A program made the translations under genes and the position numbers. The notes below the pieces were generated by a model. The model did no database searches, had not been told where the DNA came from, and was given only the letters and a program-made list of their open reading frames with translations. DNA of 64,000 bases. Source: Litsea cubeba (taxonomy: Eukaryota > Streptophyta > Magnoliopsida > Laurales > Lauraceae). Location: assembly GCA_012931725.1 (NCBI GenBank), contig CM022948.1, forward strand, positions 62,250,962 through 62,314,961. The letters run 5' to 3'. Positions 12,990 through 23,978 of the stretch are shown piece by piece; position 1 is the stretch's first letter, and every line of letters starts with the position of its first letter.

Positions 12990-13627
12990 ATATGAAATAT
13001 GTGATCATGTGGATGCAGGGATCAAAGGTCTTAACAAGTTTTTGCTTTGACTGGAGGCTGGATACAATCCACTATAGGAACCTTTCGCTAATTTTGCCTT
13101 GTATTTAAAATGAAAGAAAATCAGAAATATTGTAGGCTCCACAGTGGGGCTCATTTATAAAAGAATGTAAATTGTTAGAAATAAATGCGTCCTTTTCTAA
13201 GGGCTCTTGGTTAAATTCTTCTCTAATAGAAATAGGTTCTTTGTTAGATGACGATTAGAAAACCTAAATTGCCCAAAAAAAAAAGGAAAGAAAATCTTCT
13301 TAGAGGATTTACAAAACTTCATTCTAATTAAAGATCACTAAATATGGGCCCTTATACAAATTTCTGCCCATTGTTTAAATTGATCCCCTGTTCATGGGCC
13401 CATCTTCTACTCAATTAAAATTTGACCCTGATTGAAACAAAATTCGGATCAAACGGTTTTAAAGATGTGGGCCACAGTAGAGCCCACGTGACTTATATTA
13501 TGGTGCAAGACTCACAACGAAACAAAGAGGTTAAAAGTCCCTTCAAATTAAGGGTTTGGCTTTTCCAATTCCGGCATTCTATCCATAGAACCAGAAACGT
13601 AGGGAAAAGAAAAAGGAAGAGGGAAAG
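12990..13627. other. A/T-rich stretch without a recognised gene
   Basis: No ORF of note and no LTR end. It contains gggccc words (13,345 and 13,398) and a cacgtg at 13,487, which suggests upstream DNA of a gene that can no longer be read, but nothing firmer. Confidence 0.4.
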
Positions 13628-14373
13628 TGTGAGAACCCGGGTCAGCTGCGAGCAAAGCAGGGACTTCGTCGACCCACATCGCCTATGAGGCCCGCCCGAA
13701 GCCAGGCTTATATGTTCGAACCCCCCTTGACTTGGTATGACGCGTTTTGGGTCTCAAAGGGGCCCGAGAATAAATCCATGAGGGTGTTTGGCTGCGAGCT
13801 AGGCCCAAGCGGACAATATCATACCCGGGGATTGGGTCGGGTGTCGTTACAAATTGGTATCAGAGCCGGGGGCGGCTCTACTCTAAGTGGTGAGGAGTGT
13901 GAGAACCCGGGTCAGCTATGAGCAAGGCAGGGACTCCATCCCACATAGCCTATGAGGCCGCCCAAAGCCATGCTTATATGTGCGAAACCCCCCTTGACTT
14001 GGTATAATGCCTTTTGGGTCTCAAAGGGGCCCGAGAACAAATCCGTGAGGGTGTTTGGCTGCGAGCTAGGCCCAAAACGGACAATATCATACCCGGGGAT
14101 TGGGTCGGGTGTCGTTACAAATTGGTACCAGAGCCGGGGGCGGCTCTCCTCTAAGTGGTGGGGAGTGTGAGAACCCAGGTCAGCTGCGAGCAAGGCTGGG
14201 ACTCCATCCCACATCGCCTATGAGGCTGCCCGAAGCCAGGCTTATATGTGCGAACCCCCCCTGACTTGGTATGACGCGTTTTGGATCTCAAAGGGGCCCA
14301 AGAACAAATCCGTGAGGGTGTTTGGCTGCGAGCTAGGCCCAAAGCGGACAATATCATACCCGGGGATTGGGTC
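13628..14373 (+). mobile_element. TRIM retrotransposon in tandem form (LTR-int-LTR-int-LTR)
   Basis: Three LTR copies begin with tgtgagaaccc at 13,628, 13,898 and 14,166. The first two are complete (13,628-13,851, 224 bp; 13,898-14,119, 222 bp) and end in gtcgttaca. Each is followed by a 46-bp internal stretch with the initiator-Met tRNA binding site tggtatcagagc (13,855-13,866; tggtaccagagc at 14,123-14,134) and a short purine tract before the next LTR. The third LTR stops at gggtc, about 13 bp short. The word gaaag flanks both outer ends (13,623-13,627 and 14,374-14,378) as a possible TSD. TRIMs are non-coding and are mobilised in trans. The short ORFs across it are not genes. Confidence 0.85.
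13855..13866 (+). other. TRIM primer-binding site (initiator Met tRNA)
   Basis: tggtatcagagc lies 3 bp after the first LTR, the standard position. The second copy at 14,123-14,134 has one change (tggtaccagagc). Confidence 0.8.
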
Positions 14374-14378
14374 GAAAG

Positions 14379-15201
14379 AGAGAAGAGGAAAAGGGAGAAG
14401 AGGAGGAGGAGGAGATGACGATAGGCAGATGCAACTGGTGGCTGGCGGCAGGAGCTTGGCACAACAGTTACCGTACCACATCTTCCCCTTTTTGTTTCCT
14501 TTATTTTTTGTTGCAATTGCAGCTTAAATCTATGGGTTCTTTCTCTTTTTTTTTTCCTGCAAATGCATCCGAGCTCACTACCCATAGTTTTCTTTCTCTT
14601 CCTCATCATCATCTCCACCTTTTTCCCCTAAGGTTTCATCCGTATCGGTCATACCGGCCGTTACAACCGTTATTTTGAAAATATCGGCCGTAACGACAGA
14701 TATTTTGGCAATATGGAATGATATGAAACCGATACCGATATCGAGGTAAAATATCATCGTGGTTAACGCTGATACCGGTTCGTATCGGCTAATACTAACC
14801 GATATCAGCCGATATTTTAAACCACGTGTAGGATTGATAACATTCGATGTGGATGTGGTTGGATGATTCTCACAATTTTTGGTAGAAATCATGTAAGATC
14901 TTAATCTATCATTTGTTGTCAATCTACGAAATGTGGTGAGTGACTGTACACTATCAATGAGAAAATAAAATAAGAACCGCCAATGGTAATTAGTCGATCC
15001 ATCATGGATCGAAAGGCTAAGAGTTCTTGATAATGAGATGATAAACGATAGATCGAAAGATAAGCACGATTGGTGGCACAAGAATTTAGAAATAGGGAAA
15101 TTTGGTTACGTGGTGAAAATTTCTCCATGGGTGAATTCCTATTCAAATAAATTCTAAGAGCAATGGTTCTTTGTGTGGATCTAAAATTATACATGATGGA
15201 T
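14379..15201. other. Non-coding stretch with a cgatatcgg-rich repeat block
   Basis: After the TRIM there is purine-rich DNA, then a block at about 14,626-14,830 dense in tatcggcc, cgatatcgg and ccgatat words on both strands. It begins near ggtttcatccg and ends near tttaaaccacg. That resembles an old MITE-type repeat, but I could not fix ends or a TSD. An ORF over 14,367-14,678 begins inside the TRIM and matches nothing I know. Nothing is recognised in 14,830-15,201. Confidence 0.45.
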
Positions 15202-16656
15202 TGTTGACACCAAAATGTCACTTTGCCTCTTCAAGATCCAAAGAGCTACATGAAGTCGCAACCTGCCATAAATAGGCAATGCTGCTTCCAAAAATCAAAT
15301 CTTGTCAGAATCAAACAAAAAACTGCAAGATCCTTCAAGACAGCCAAAAGAGGAGTACACAAGAAGTTTCGGGCCATTTCAAAATCATTTAGCCTAACTT
15401 CGCTTCTCCGACAGCCGAAAAGGAGCTCTCGGCGGCAAAAGCTCTCCGGGACCATGGTTTCCAAGACAGAGCCTATGGATCATCTTAAAATGACTCCAAT
15501 AGGTTCCCTGTCAAATTTCAAGTCAATCGGACATCGGTTGACCGCACATCAAACCGCGACATCTTCATCGCGACAAAAAGCAAGTCTACTGGTGATAGGA
15601 CCCCAAAACGGCTTCAAAACTCAAACAAAAGCCTATGGTTGGTCTTATTTATTGCTCAGGAGGCTTCACACCAAATTTCAGGTCATTCCGACATCGTTTG
15701 ACCCAGTTTCAGCTTCTGACGGAAAATCGGCAGCTCTGCGCGATAAAGTCTTCGGCTTTCTCAGGAAATTGGAAACTTTGCAAAATAAAATGCAAGGATT
15801 CTTATCAGGTTTCCTACAAAGAAATCAGGCCAATAAATGGTCAAAATGTCAAGGAAAAGTACAGGAGAAAAAAGAATCGAAAAAACAGCAAAAACGGACA
15901 CAAAACGGGACACAAAAGCGGGAAACCCCCCCAGGGTCGCAGACCCCTGCGACCCTGGGCCAGGGTCGCCGGCGACCTTGGAACCCGGGTCGCCGGGAAG
16001 GCCCCGGAAACCCCGGTTTTCGCCGTTTTTTCGCGATTCGAAGAGCCCAGCCTCTGGTACTTTCCAAAATTCATGCTTTTGAGACACCAAGTCCTCTAAC
16101 ATCCGTCCAAAACACGGGTCAATCATCAAGAGTATAGAAAAACAATATTGATCGCCACCCGGTCAACCAAAAAAAGTGTGCTTTCTACCCGACCGATCGA
16201 GAAATCGACAGGACAGATGGCACCGACCCGCTGTTGGCAACAAACACCTGAAATTACATGGTCATCTGATGTCGATCTACATGAAGATCCATCGATGATC
16301 ATCGACAGAAGAATCCTAAAAGACGTGGCACGGCCCGCGACTCTTCAGCTGCTCGGCGACCACTTAATGCGATTAATTGACTAGCTTTATTACAGTCATT
16401 AATCCATTTCTTTGGACGGCCCAATCAGAAGCAAGCATTCGGGAGTTACAAGTCAAGAGATTCATGGCATTTAACCCATGAAACTTCTCCCATCATGGCG
16501 ATTAAAGGCGATTAAATGCCCTCAATCTCCTCCGGCCAATCAGAAGCCAAGAAAAAGAAGTTACAAAATAAACAATTCAATTTTGTAACTCTTCCCATTA
16601 TGTGGCTTAATGACAATAAAAGCCCATAAACCCACCTAAAAGGCTACCTAAAAGCC

Positions 16657-16666
16657 TATAAATAGG
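16657..16666 (+). promoter_or_regulatory. LTR TATA box
   Basis: ctataaatag inside the solo LTR, about 1.46 kb from its start, in a suitable position for the U3/R border. It also fixes the likely orientation of the LTR. Confidence 0.65.
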
Positions 16667-17175
16667 AGAGCTCTCCAAGAAGAAAGAATAATCACAGAGC
16701 ATCAGAAAAAAAGCACAAACACACAGACAGACAGAAGCACAGAAATCCAGAGAAAGGAAAAAGAGAGAAAACTCTGCGGAAGTTCTACACCGGCCACCGC
16801 AACAAGGTGACAAAAGTCCCTTGGGGGGTACCCCCCCCCCCAAGGTCCTTGCCTTCTCCTCCTGCCTCCAATGGCTTAGATGTGGCTTTTCAGCCCGTCT
16901 ACTCGGCTTTTTATTGGACATAGGACCTCCTTTTGGTCTTTGTCCTCTAAAAACCCGAGGTTATAGCCAAGCCAAGCGAATCAATAGCATCCTCTGTTCT
17001 CATCTGCATGGATGATGGTGAAGCCCACATATGGCTTGCGACCGTCAATCTAAACGGGTCCCCCACAATCTCCTGAGAAGTTAGATCCTCATTTTCTTGC
17101 TTTTCATTGTAGTTTGTATTTTTTCAAAAGAGACAAACATCACAATTCTTGTCTTTCATTATTGATAAGGATTGT

Positions 17176-17265
17176 AAATCGGCTATAAACGCCAAAAATC
17201 GGCTATAAATGCCAAAATCGGCTATAAACGCCAAAATCGGCTATAAATGCCAAAAAAATCGCCTT
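17176..17265 (+). repeat. Four-unit tandem array of aaatcggctataaatgcc
   Basis: Four units of about 21-22 bp, alternating ggctataaacgcc and ggctataaatgcc. The core is the same as in the array at 8,658-9,045 of the first Tat element. Confidence 0.8.
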
Positions 17266-17537
17266 TCACGGCAAACCAAGAAAAATGTCTTTTTTCTTAA
17301 ATATATGTGCAATGTAAAACTTGAAAGAAGTTGATTTCCTTTTTACTTGCGAAGGTTGATCTCAGGATCACCACTTGCAATTCCAAGTAAAAATAGAAAA
17401 TCTGGCACACCCACACAAAAAAAGAAATGTTGATGCACGCCCCTGCCCCCCGGTTACGAAAGGGTCGGACCCGACGGACTCCCACGTCCGCCGACCTCGG
17501 TAGGAACTCGAGCATCGGGGCGCGGTCCATCATGGAT

Positions 17538-18090
17538 GAAAAGATGTGTTCCTAGATGAAGAGTAAGGAGATCTTTATATGCAATATGTGAATTTGGTGG
17601 TGCAAATATCATAAATATAAAAGTTCACGAATTATATAACATGAGATCGAGAGTTTCACAAGGCTATAAGTGAAATTGGTTTATCCCTAATATAGTGACA
17701 TATGCTTTTAGGTTAAAACAATGGGTTGTTATATACTTTTCATTAGATAACATTTGAATTGTTGGTGGTGAATTGGAAACAATATCCAAGCAATGCTACT
17801 GAAGTCTTGATTCGAGATGGAAAAAATTAGTTGAAGCATGATATTGTGGGCATATGCAGCAACTATGTAAGTTGAATCTATTGCGAACTTTATCACATGG
17901 GTCCAGTTGGGACGTTGTGTTAAAACAATTGGATATAGAGATGTACAAGCCAAACAATACTCCCAAGTGTAGATGTGTAAAATTGCCCAATAATCTGAAT
18001 CCCATTAGCGAGAAGGTCATGCTCCCAACTAGAGACTATAGCCTTGCACATAGATAGTGGGAGGAGGAGCATAATGCGTGACATCACCGA
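17538..18090. other. Unannotated spacer between two solo LTRs
   Basis: About 550 bp of A/T-rich DNA. Short ORFs here match nothing and no repeat or site was recognised. Confidence 0.5.
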
Positions 18091-19363
18091 TGTCAGACCC
18101 CGACCCAGGTTTAGTATAATTAATTATTATTTTAGCCGTGATTAGTTTTTAAGTAGGATTAGAGGATGATTAGCTTGATTTTTAGCTAGATTAGATTTTT
18201 GAATAGCTTTGAGGAATTTTGAGAGCCGTTGGAATTAGTTTGACATGGGCCGGGGCGCCCGTGTGAAACGTGTTAATTTGGGGGAATTTATTCTTGATTT
18301 CAAAATTTTTCAATTTTTACTCCTTTTGACTTGTTTTATTGATCTCATTAACTTTCATGTTTTGTCCGTTTGAATTTGAAACTCGAAAATCGCATTTTTC
18401 GAGGAAAAAAGAAAAAAAAACGACTTTTCATACCAAATTTGTGCATAAATTTCAAAATTTGCAAATCATGAGGAAAATACACTTTTTGGAAACTAGATAT
18501 TTCGATGATCAACTTTGTCTTCTTCGTCATTTTTATTCGGGATCCACAAGTGATTGATCCAGCCACTTGAACATTTGGGGCCCATGGGGCCCACTTTCCC
18601 CACTTAAACTAACCCAACGTGGGTCTCTTCTTCCCCATTTCATTTTCTTGCAACTGAGCTGTGAGAGAACTCTTCTTCCCCTTCATTTCAGCAACTTCTC
18701 TCTTCTCGCATATGTACTTCTTGAATGCTATTTGAAGATTTGATTTCACAAATCTCTTCTCCTCACCTCTAGCTTCCCATTAATACCATTTGTGAAAAAA
18801 TCCCTGCTAGAATCACTCTCTTCCTCAAGCTCTCCTTCTTGTTTGGAACACTTAGAGGTTAATTAGCAATGGTTTCCATTTCGAATTTATAGCTTTTATA
18901 GCCATTTAGAACCTTTTCTTCATGCATGCAAAGGAGTTCTTAGAGAGCTCATTCTATTTTCAAATTTGGTGGATTTTAGTGTGTTTTTCTTGGGATTTTT
19001 GGTGTAGATTGGAGCAGCTGTGAGTGAGGGAATCTTGGAGTGATTTGTAGAACCCTTTTGTCTAGGCAAGTAAATATTATGATAACTGAATGCATGCAAT
19101 TCATAGATCTATTTTGTTTCAAAATCTGGATTTTTGTTTCAATTACAGGTTTGCTTTCCCCTCTATAAATTTATTGTGGTCTTCTCAAATTTATTTTAAT
19201 GTTTGGTTTATGTTTATATCTCCTATAAGTTATCCTTCATAACAACATGGATATCTTTGTTAAGTTACTGTTTTAAGTGCTGGAATTTCATTCAAATTCT
19301 ACAAATTTTGAGTGTTATAGTATGTTTTTCTGAATTTGACTTGATGAACTGAATGAATGTGAT

Positions 19364-20100
19364 TGTAAGTGCCTAAAAATTAAGGACTTTAGATCAGGGA
19401 TTGGGATCCTTGATTCGGGTAGTTTGGACGAAGATTGTCGTGGCTCCGACTGGACCTGAGGAGGAAGAGAGGGAAAACACGTCAGAGGACCCTGGCTGCT
19501 GGCAGCGCAAGGCTCTCCGATGCTTAAGTTAGTTCAGGAAATGAGCAAGGGAGATGGAGAGGAAATCGCAGAGTGAGAGTGTGTATTCTCGATTGCGTAC
19601 CTTTAGGATGGAAGTGGAGGTGCTATTTATAGGTGATGGGGTTGACCATTGTGGGCGAGTTCCAAGACCGGGCCGGCCACTCGAGTGGCTGCGTCGACTC
19701 AGCCCATAATTCATTAAATGCTGACCCACGCTTCATTAAATGCTAGGCTTGCTGGGTCAGGCGGCGGTTCTGACTTTTGGGCCAGGTCCCATCAGGCCTG
19801 GCCCGGAGCCATGCCCTGGGGGCGCACGTGCCCTGTACGCGCCGTTTTGTCAGTGATGATGGTCTGCAGGGCATGCCTTAGCATGCGCCGTTGCCCTGTC
19901 GTGGGTCCCATCAATCTCTGTCAAATCCGCGTTGTCGGGGTTGATGCCGAGGTCGGATAGGTCCGACTTCGGGAGCTCCTACCTCGGCGGATGCCGCGGT
20001 CCTTCGGCCGCGGTCAGCTTTGGCCTTGGGGAGGCATAATCATTCTGTTCTGAGGTTAGGGCCAGTGCCGATCTTGGCTTAGTGAAAACACCCCCACACA
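19364..20100 (-). repeat. 3' LTR of the complete Tat element
   Basis: 737 bp, TG...CA ends on the minus strand (tgtgtgggggtg ... cttaca). The TATA box is intact (ctatttatag on the + strand at 19,623-19,632, read as ctataaatag). It is nearly identical to 30,417-31,153. Confidence 0.93.
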
Positions 20101-20113
20101 ATTGCCCCCCAGT
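20101..20113 (-). other. Polypurine tract of the complete Tat element
   Basis: On the minus strand actggggggcaat directly precedes the 3' LTR, the standard place for priming plus-strand DNA synthesis. Confidence 0.85.
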
Positions 20114-20459
20114 CTTCCGAGCTCTTAAGGGTGTCAACTCTTTGAGGTCGGAAGCTGAATGGGTCTTGCCGAGATGCAATATGCCGCGGTGCTCAGATAA
20201 CTCCCTGCCCGGGCTCGGGGGAGCTCAAACGTCTCCTGGCTTTCGGAATTCCTCCGCCGTTTCGGTAGCTGGCGTCTTTACTCTTATCCGCTGTCGCTTC
20301 CGTATCCGAGGCATTAAATGGCGCACGAGAAACAAGCTGGCGCTTCCACGTGTCTCTCTTTATTTGGATGGCTCGTCCTTTCACGACGGCGCGCGCAGTG
20401 AAAAGGCGCGCCCTTCTTGAAATTCGAAGAGGTGCCATGATTAGGCGCCTATTCTCTGG

Positions 20460-20470
20460 CTACAAATAAG
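20460..20470 (+). promoter_or_regulatory. Possible TATA box of the antisense gene
   Basis: ctacaaataag lies about 330 bp before the antisense gene start at 20,798. A pyrimidine-rich leader follows. The match to a TATA consensus is imperfect. Confidence 0.4.
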
Positions 20471-20797
20471 GGCTCGCCCCTTCTTCTTTCTTTTTTACTT
20501 GCATTCTGTCTTTCTTTTCCCTTGCCTTTTTCTTCCTTTCGCTTTTGGAGCCCTCATTCTTTCTTTCCTGCCTTCGTCTCTATCGAACGAAAGAGGCTGT
20601 TGCAGAGAATCTCTAGGCTTCTTGCTGTCAGGACTCCGTTCTGCGTCTTGACCTTCTCGTAAGTCTCCTTCTCCCTTTTCCTGTTCTGTTCTGCTTTCTA
20701 GGTCTCTGCCTGGTCTAGGGTTTTCTCTGTTTGGGGTTTTCTCTGTTTGGGGTCTTTTCTTACTCCTTAGTACATTTCTAGCGTTTTCGCCTGAGAG

Positions 20798-22903
20798 ATG
20801 GGCATTTATAGCCATTGGATAGAGTCCGAGAGGGGCCTAGCTGACCTTAGGGCTAGGTATGATATTCCAGAAGGAGTCCAGGTCATGGCGGCTACAGTCA
20901 TGTCTTATGCCATTGGGGATTTTTGTGACGGCTGGATGCCGTTCCCCTTGGTCGCCGTGATCGAGGGCGGGGTTAGGTTTCCCCTCCGCCCTCTGCTTAG
21001 GGACTGTCTCCGAGCATGGCATCTCTGCCCCTGCCAACTGATGCCTAACAGTTTCAAAATTGTAATGGGTACGGACGCGCTCAATACAATTCTGGGCATC
21101 AGTCTCGGCGTCCACGATATCGAGGAGGCCTACGATATCTGCAAGTCCGGGAAGGACATGTACTACCTCCGCGTCAAGTCGGGGCGGAGGCCCTTCGTGC
21201 AGGCCTTAGAAGATTCCAATAAATATGCCGGGGACGATCGCCTGATGGTCACTGGCAGTTGGGAGTTCGGTGACGACGAGCCCATCTCGGCAAGAAATTT
21301 CAGGATCCCTCGTCACTACGGCACCCCTCCAAGTAATTAAACCCTGAGTACATCCTTTTACTTTTCATCCCCTTTTGTACTTGCCGATCTGATGTCCTTT
21401 GTTTGCTCTGTAAGCGTTCGTCAGAGAAGAGCTGCCGCTTTCCGAGAAGGCTGGGAGCTGAACAGAGCTTGGATCCGAGCTTTAGAGAGTTACCACGGCC
21501 ACGGTGACAGGTCCGAGTGGAAACTGCTAGGGTACGAGCCCAGGTACCGCGGCTACAAGGAGAGGAAGTTGATTGCTCATCGCAGGCAAGCCGCGGCGGA
21601 GGTAGAGGGAGAGACCAGAGCGGACGAGGACCGGACCGCGGCGGACCCAGGGGACCGTTCTGCGACCAACTCTGAGGCGTCCACTTCGGGGTCCGAAGAC
21701 AACGCCGAGACGATCGGAAGGATCATCCTGTCCGATTCAGAGTCTGAGGGAGAAATGGACCGGACCCGCCCGAAGCCCGTCCTGCGAAACCTCAAGGCCG
21801 TTCCAATGACTGGCAAAGGTCGGGGCGCACCTTCTTCCTCTCGTGCTCCTGCATCGACGAGTGCGCCCTCGTCATCTACCGCGCCCCCGCCTTCCCGGAC
21901 GCCGACCGCGATCGGGAGCGGGACACCGGGTCCTTCCACCACTTTGGCCGCCCAGGTGGACGACCAATCCCGTAAGAGGGCTCGGGTAGAGAGCTTGGCG
22001 GGGGAATCGTCCGGGCCTGTCATGGGAACGCGGGCTCACCCCGCTCCTTGGAAGCCGAGCTTCATGATCCAGCCCGGGAGGCAGCTGTCGGTGGAGGATC
22101 GCCTCTCGGGGGGACCGTCCGTGGTTGCCTGCTTGGGGAGCGCCTGTGCCCTGCCGCGGGACATGGAGAACCACGATAAAATGGATGACATCTCCCTGCT
22201 GGCCGCGCAGATGAAGGCTAACCTGAGTGTGAGTCCGATTTTTCTTTCAATATTTACTATTTGGTTATGGCTTTCGCTCACTGGTGGGTAACCTGCTTGG
22301 TTATTTCCTGCTTCCTTGCAGAGCGTCCAGATGGCTCAGGTTTCGGTGTCTCGTATCCAGAAGTGCCACGCCGAGGTGAAAAGGCTCCAGGCTGTATGCG
22401 AGCAGCAAAAGAAAGACCTGGAGGAGGCGAGGGCGAAGGTTTCTGAGTACGAGGACACGCACCGATCCCTCTTTACCGAACTTGACAAGCTCAAGTCGGT
22501 TTTTGACCTGACTAAAAGGAGGGAGGCCGAGCTGGAGAGGACGATCGCGGGGCTGGAGAGCCAGAAGGCCGATCTAGAGCTCACCCTCCAAGCCGAAGTC
22601 AAACTCGCCTTCCAGGATGGCGTCGACGCAGCGGGCGATGAGTACGCTGCGCAAGTCAACGACATCCGGATCTCGGCTTGGGAGATGGGCTGGAGGGCGG
22701 CTCTAGACAAGATGGGCGTCTCCCACGACCATCCTACCTATGCCAGGCCGGATGAGTATCCGTGCTCGGACGCCGCCGAAGGTGCAGAGACGGGCCCCGC
22801 TGCCCAGCCGGGACCGGAACTCCCCTCCGCATTGCCCGAGGCGCCTGCTGCAGTCGGGGACCCCGTCGCGGCTTCCGCACCCGAAGCTCCTCCTACCGCG
22901 TGA
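20798..22903 (+). CDS. Antisense gene of the Tat element: gypsy-associated (Transposase_28-like) protein with coiled coil, three exons
   Basis: Exon 1 starts at ATG 20,798 and runs to about 21,332. It has the block RFPLRPLLRDCLRAWHLCP then QLMPNSFKIVMGTDAL, which fits the putative gypsy-type transposon family (PF04195). Exon 2 (from about 21,427) ends at 22,228 before gtgagt. It carries EGWELNRAWI, then an acidic S/P/A-rich linker. Exon 3 is 22,322-22,903, after a ccttgcag acceptor; the exon 2/3 join is in frame. It is a long coiled coil (HAEVKRLQAVCEQQKKDLEE, ELERTIAGLESQKADLEL) with a P/A-rich tail. The exon 1/2 splice site is unresolved: a donor gtaatt at 21,333 does not match the most obvious acceptor in phase. 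The gene runs opposite to gag-pol and lies between it and the 3' LTR. Its function in such elements is unknown. Confidence 0.65.
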
Positions 22904-23203
22904 AGTCCTTTTTCTTTTGATGTAATTTTTGCTTAGGCGCTTTGCGCCCTTCATGTATAAAACCTCTGTTATGAAAATCTTGCTTTATGCCCTTCATGAA
23001 AATTTTTGTTTGTGTTTGATCCTGAATGCTTCTAAGTGTTTCTTTTCGGCCATATGGCCGAGATCATAATTCGTGGACTATTAATTAGCCGCGCCTAGTG
23101 CGATGTAAGTTTTAGCCGAGGGACTGAGCGTTATGGCGAGCGAGCGATACCATTTTTCTTTTTAAGTATACGAGCTCGGTGAGTGCCTGGGGTCATCGCG
23201 CAA
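22904..23203. other. Spacer between antisense gene and 73-bp array
   Basis: About 300 bp holding the 3' end region of the antisense transcript (T-rich, aatgcttctaagtg). No further feature recognised. Confidence 0.5.
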
Positions 23204-23855
23204 TGATCACCAGGGGTCGTGCTAGTCGTCTGGCACGAGGGCCGAGACGCGCACGAAATGGAGAAGTCCCCCTGGCTCGTCACCAGGGGCCGTGCTGGTC
23301 GTCTGGCACGAGGGCCGAGATGCGCACGAAATGGAGAAGTCCCCCTGGCTCGTCACCAGGGGCCGTGCTGGCTGTCTGGCACGAGGGCCGAGATGCGCAT
23401 GAAATGGAGAAGTCCCCCTGGCTCGTCACCAGGGGCCGTGCTGGCTGTCTGGCACGAGGGCCGAGATGCGCACGAAATGGAGAAGTCCCCCTGGCTCGTC
23501 ACCAGGGGCCGTGCTGGCTGTCTGGCACGAGGGCCGAGATGCGCACGAAATGGAGAAGTCCCCCTGGCTCGTCACCAGGGGCCGTGCTGGCTGTCTGGCA
23601 CGAGGGCCGAGATGCGCAGGAAATGGAGAAGTCCCCCTGGCTCGTCACCAGGGGCCGTGCTGGCTGTCTGGCACGAGGGCCGAGATGCGCAGGAAATGGA
23701 GAAGTCCCCCTGGCTCGTCACCAGGGGCCGTGCTGGCTGTCTGGCACGAGGGCCGAGATGCGCACGAAATGGAGAAGTCCCCCTGGCTCGTCACCAGGGG
23801 CCGTGCTGGCTGTCTGGCACGAGGGCCGAGATGCGCACGAAATGGAGAAGTCCCT
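23204..23855 (+). repeat. 73-bp tandem array, about nine copies
   Basis: Units start at 23,242, 23,315, 23,388, 23,461, 23,534, 23,607, 23,680, 23,753 and 23,826, each exactly 73 bp apart, with part units at the edges. Each unit carries the words ctggctcgtcaccaggggcc and tggcacgagggccgagatgc. Variants cluster: the first two units have ggtcgtctgg, later ones ggctgtctgg, and two adjacent units share gcaggaaatgg. Because 73 is not a multiple of three and the unit lacks stops, all three plus-strand frames are open; these ORFs are artefacts of the repeat. Confidence 0.95.
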
Positions 23856-23978
23856 GCCGAACTGGGGAATTGCGTCGTTGCCGCGGTCCTTGCTTGGAAC
23901 GATTTCGTTTTTAGAACACAAAGAGAAACTTTCTTGAGAGGAAATGACCTTCATTAATTTTGAATGAACTGAATACAT

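Larger units (their letters stand above)
1..12990 (+). mobile_element. Degenerate Ty3/gypsy (Tat-type) retrotransposon, 5' part outside the window
   Basis: A Ty3-type gag-pol region reads left to right from base 1 to 7,819. It is followed by repeat-rich DNA (8,160-9,380) and an antisense gene (9,422-12,894). Placement in the Tat group rests on two consecutive RNase H domains between RT and integrase and on the antisense gene downstream of pol; both are known Tat traits. The 5' LTR and PBS lie before the window. I found no polypurine tract or 3' LTR after 12,894, so the 3' edge (~12,990) is only where the character of the sequence changes. Many frameshifts and in-frame stops show an old, inactive copy. 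Confidence 0.8.
15202..17532 (+). mobile_element. Solo LTR, 2,331 bp, probably of a Tat-type Ty3 element
   Basis: It starts tgttgacacc and ends ggtccatca, with the 5-bp TSD tggat on both sides (15,197-15,201 and 17,533-17,537). A TATA box ctataaatag is at 16,657-16,666, followed by a plausible transcript start region. No gag-pol is present, so this is a solo LTR left by LTR-LTR recombination. Orientation follows the TATA box. A C/G-rich stretch at about 15,930-16,010 and a C-run at 16,830 are notable but unexplained. An ORF at 15,223-16,137 has no recognisable domain and is treated as non-coding. Confidence 0.8.

Noticed and set aside
13685..14527. Several ORFs across the TRIM
   Set aside because: TRIM elements are non-coding; the ORFs repeat with the LTR copies.
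15223..16137. 304-codon ORF
   Set aside because: It lies within a TSD-bounded solo LTR, has no recognisable domain and is covered by antisense ORFs of similar quality.
23179..23957. Three long overlapping + strand ORFs
   Set aside because: They are produced by the stop-free 73-bp tandem repeat; no domain, and all three frames are open for the same reason.
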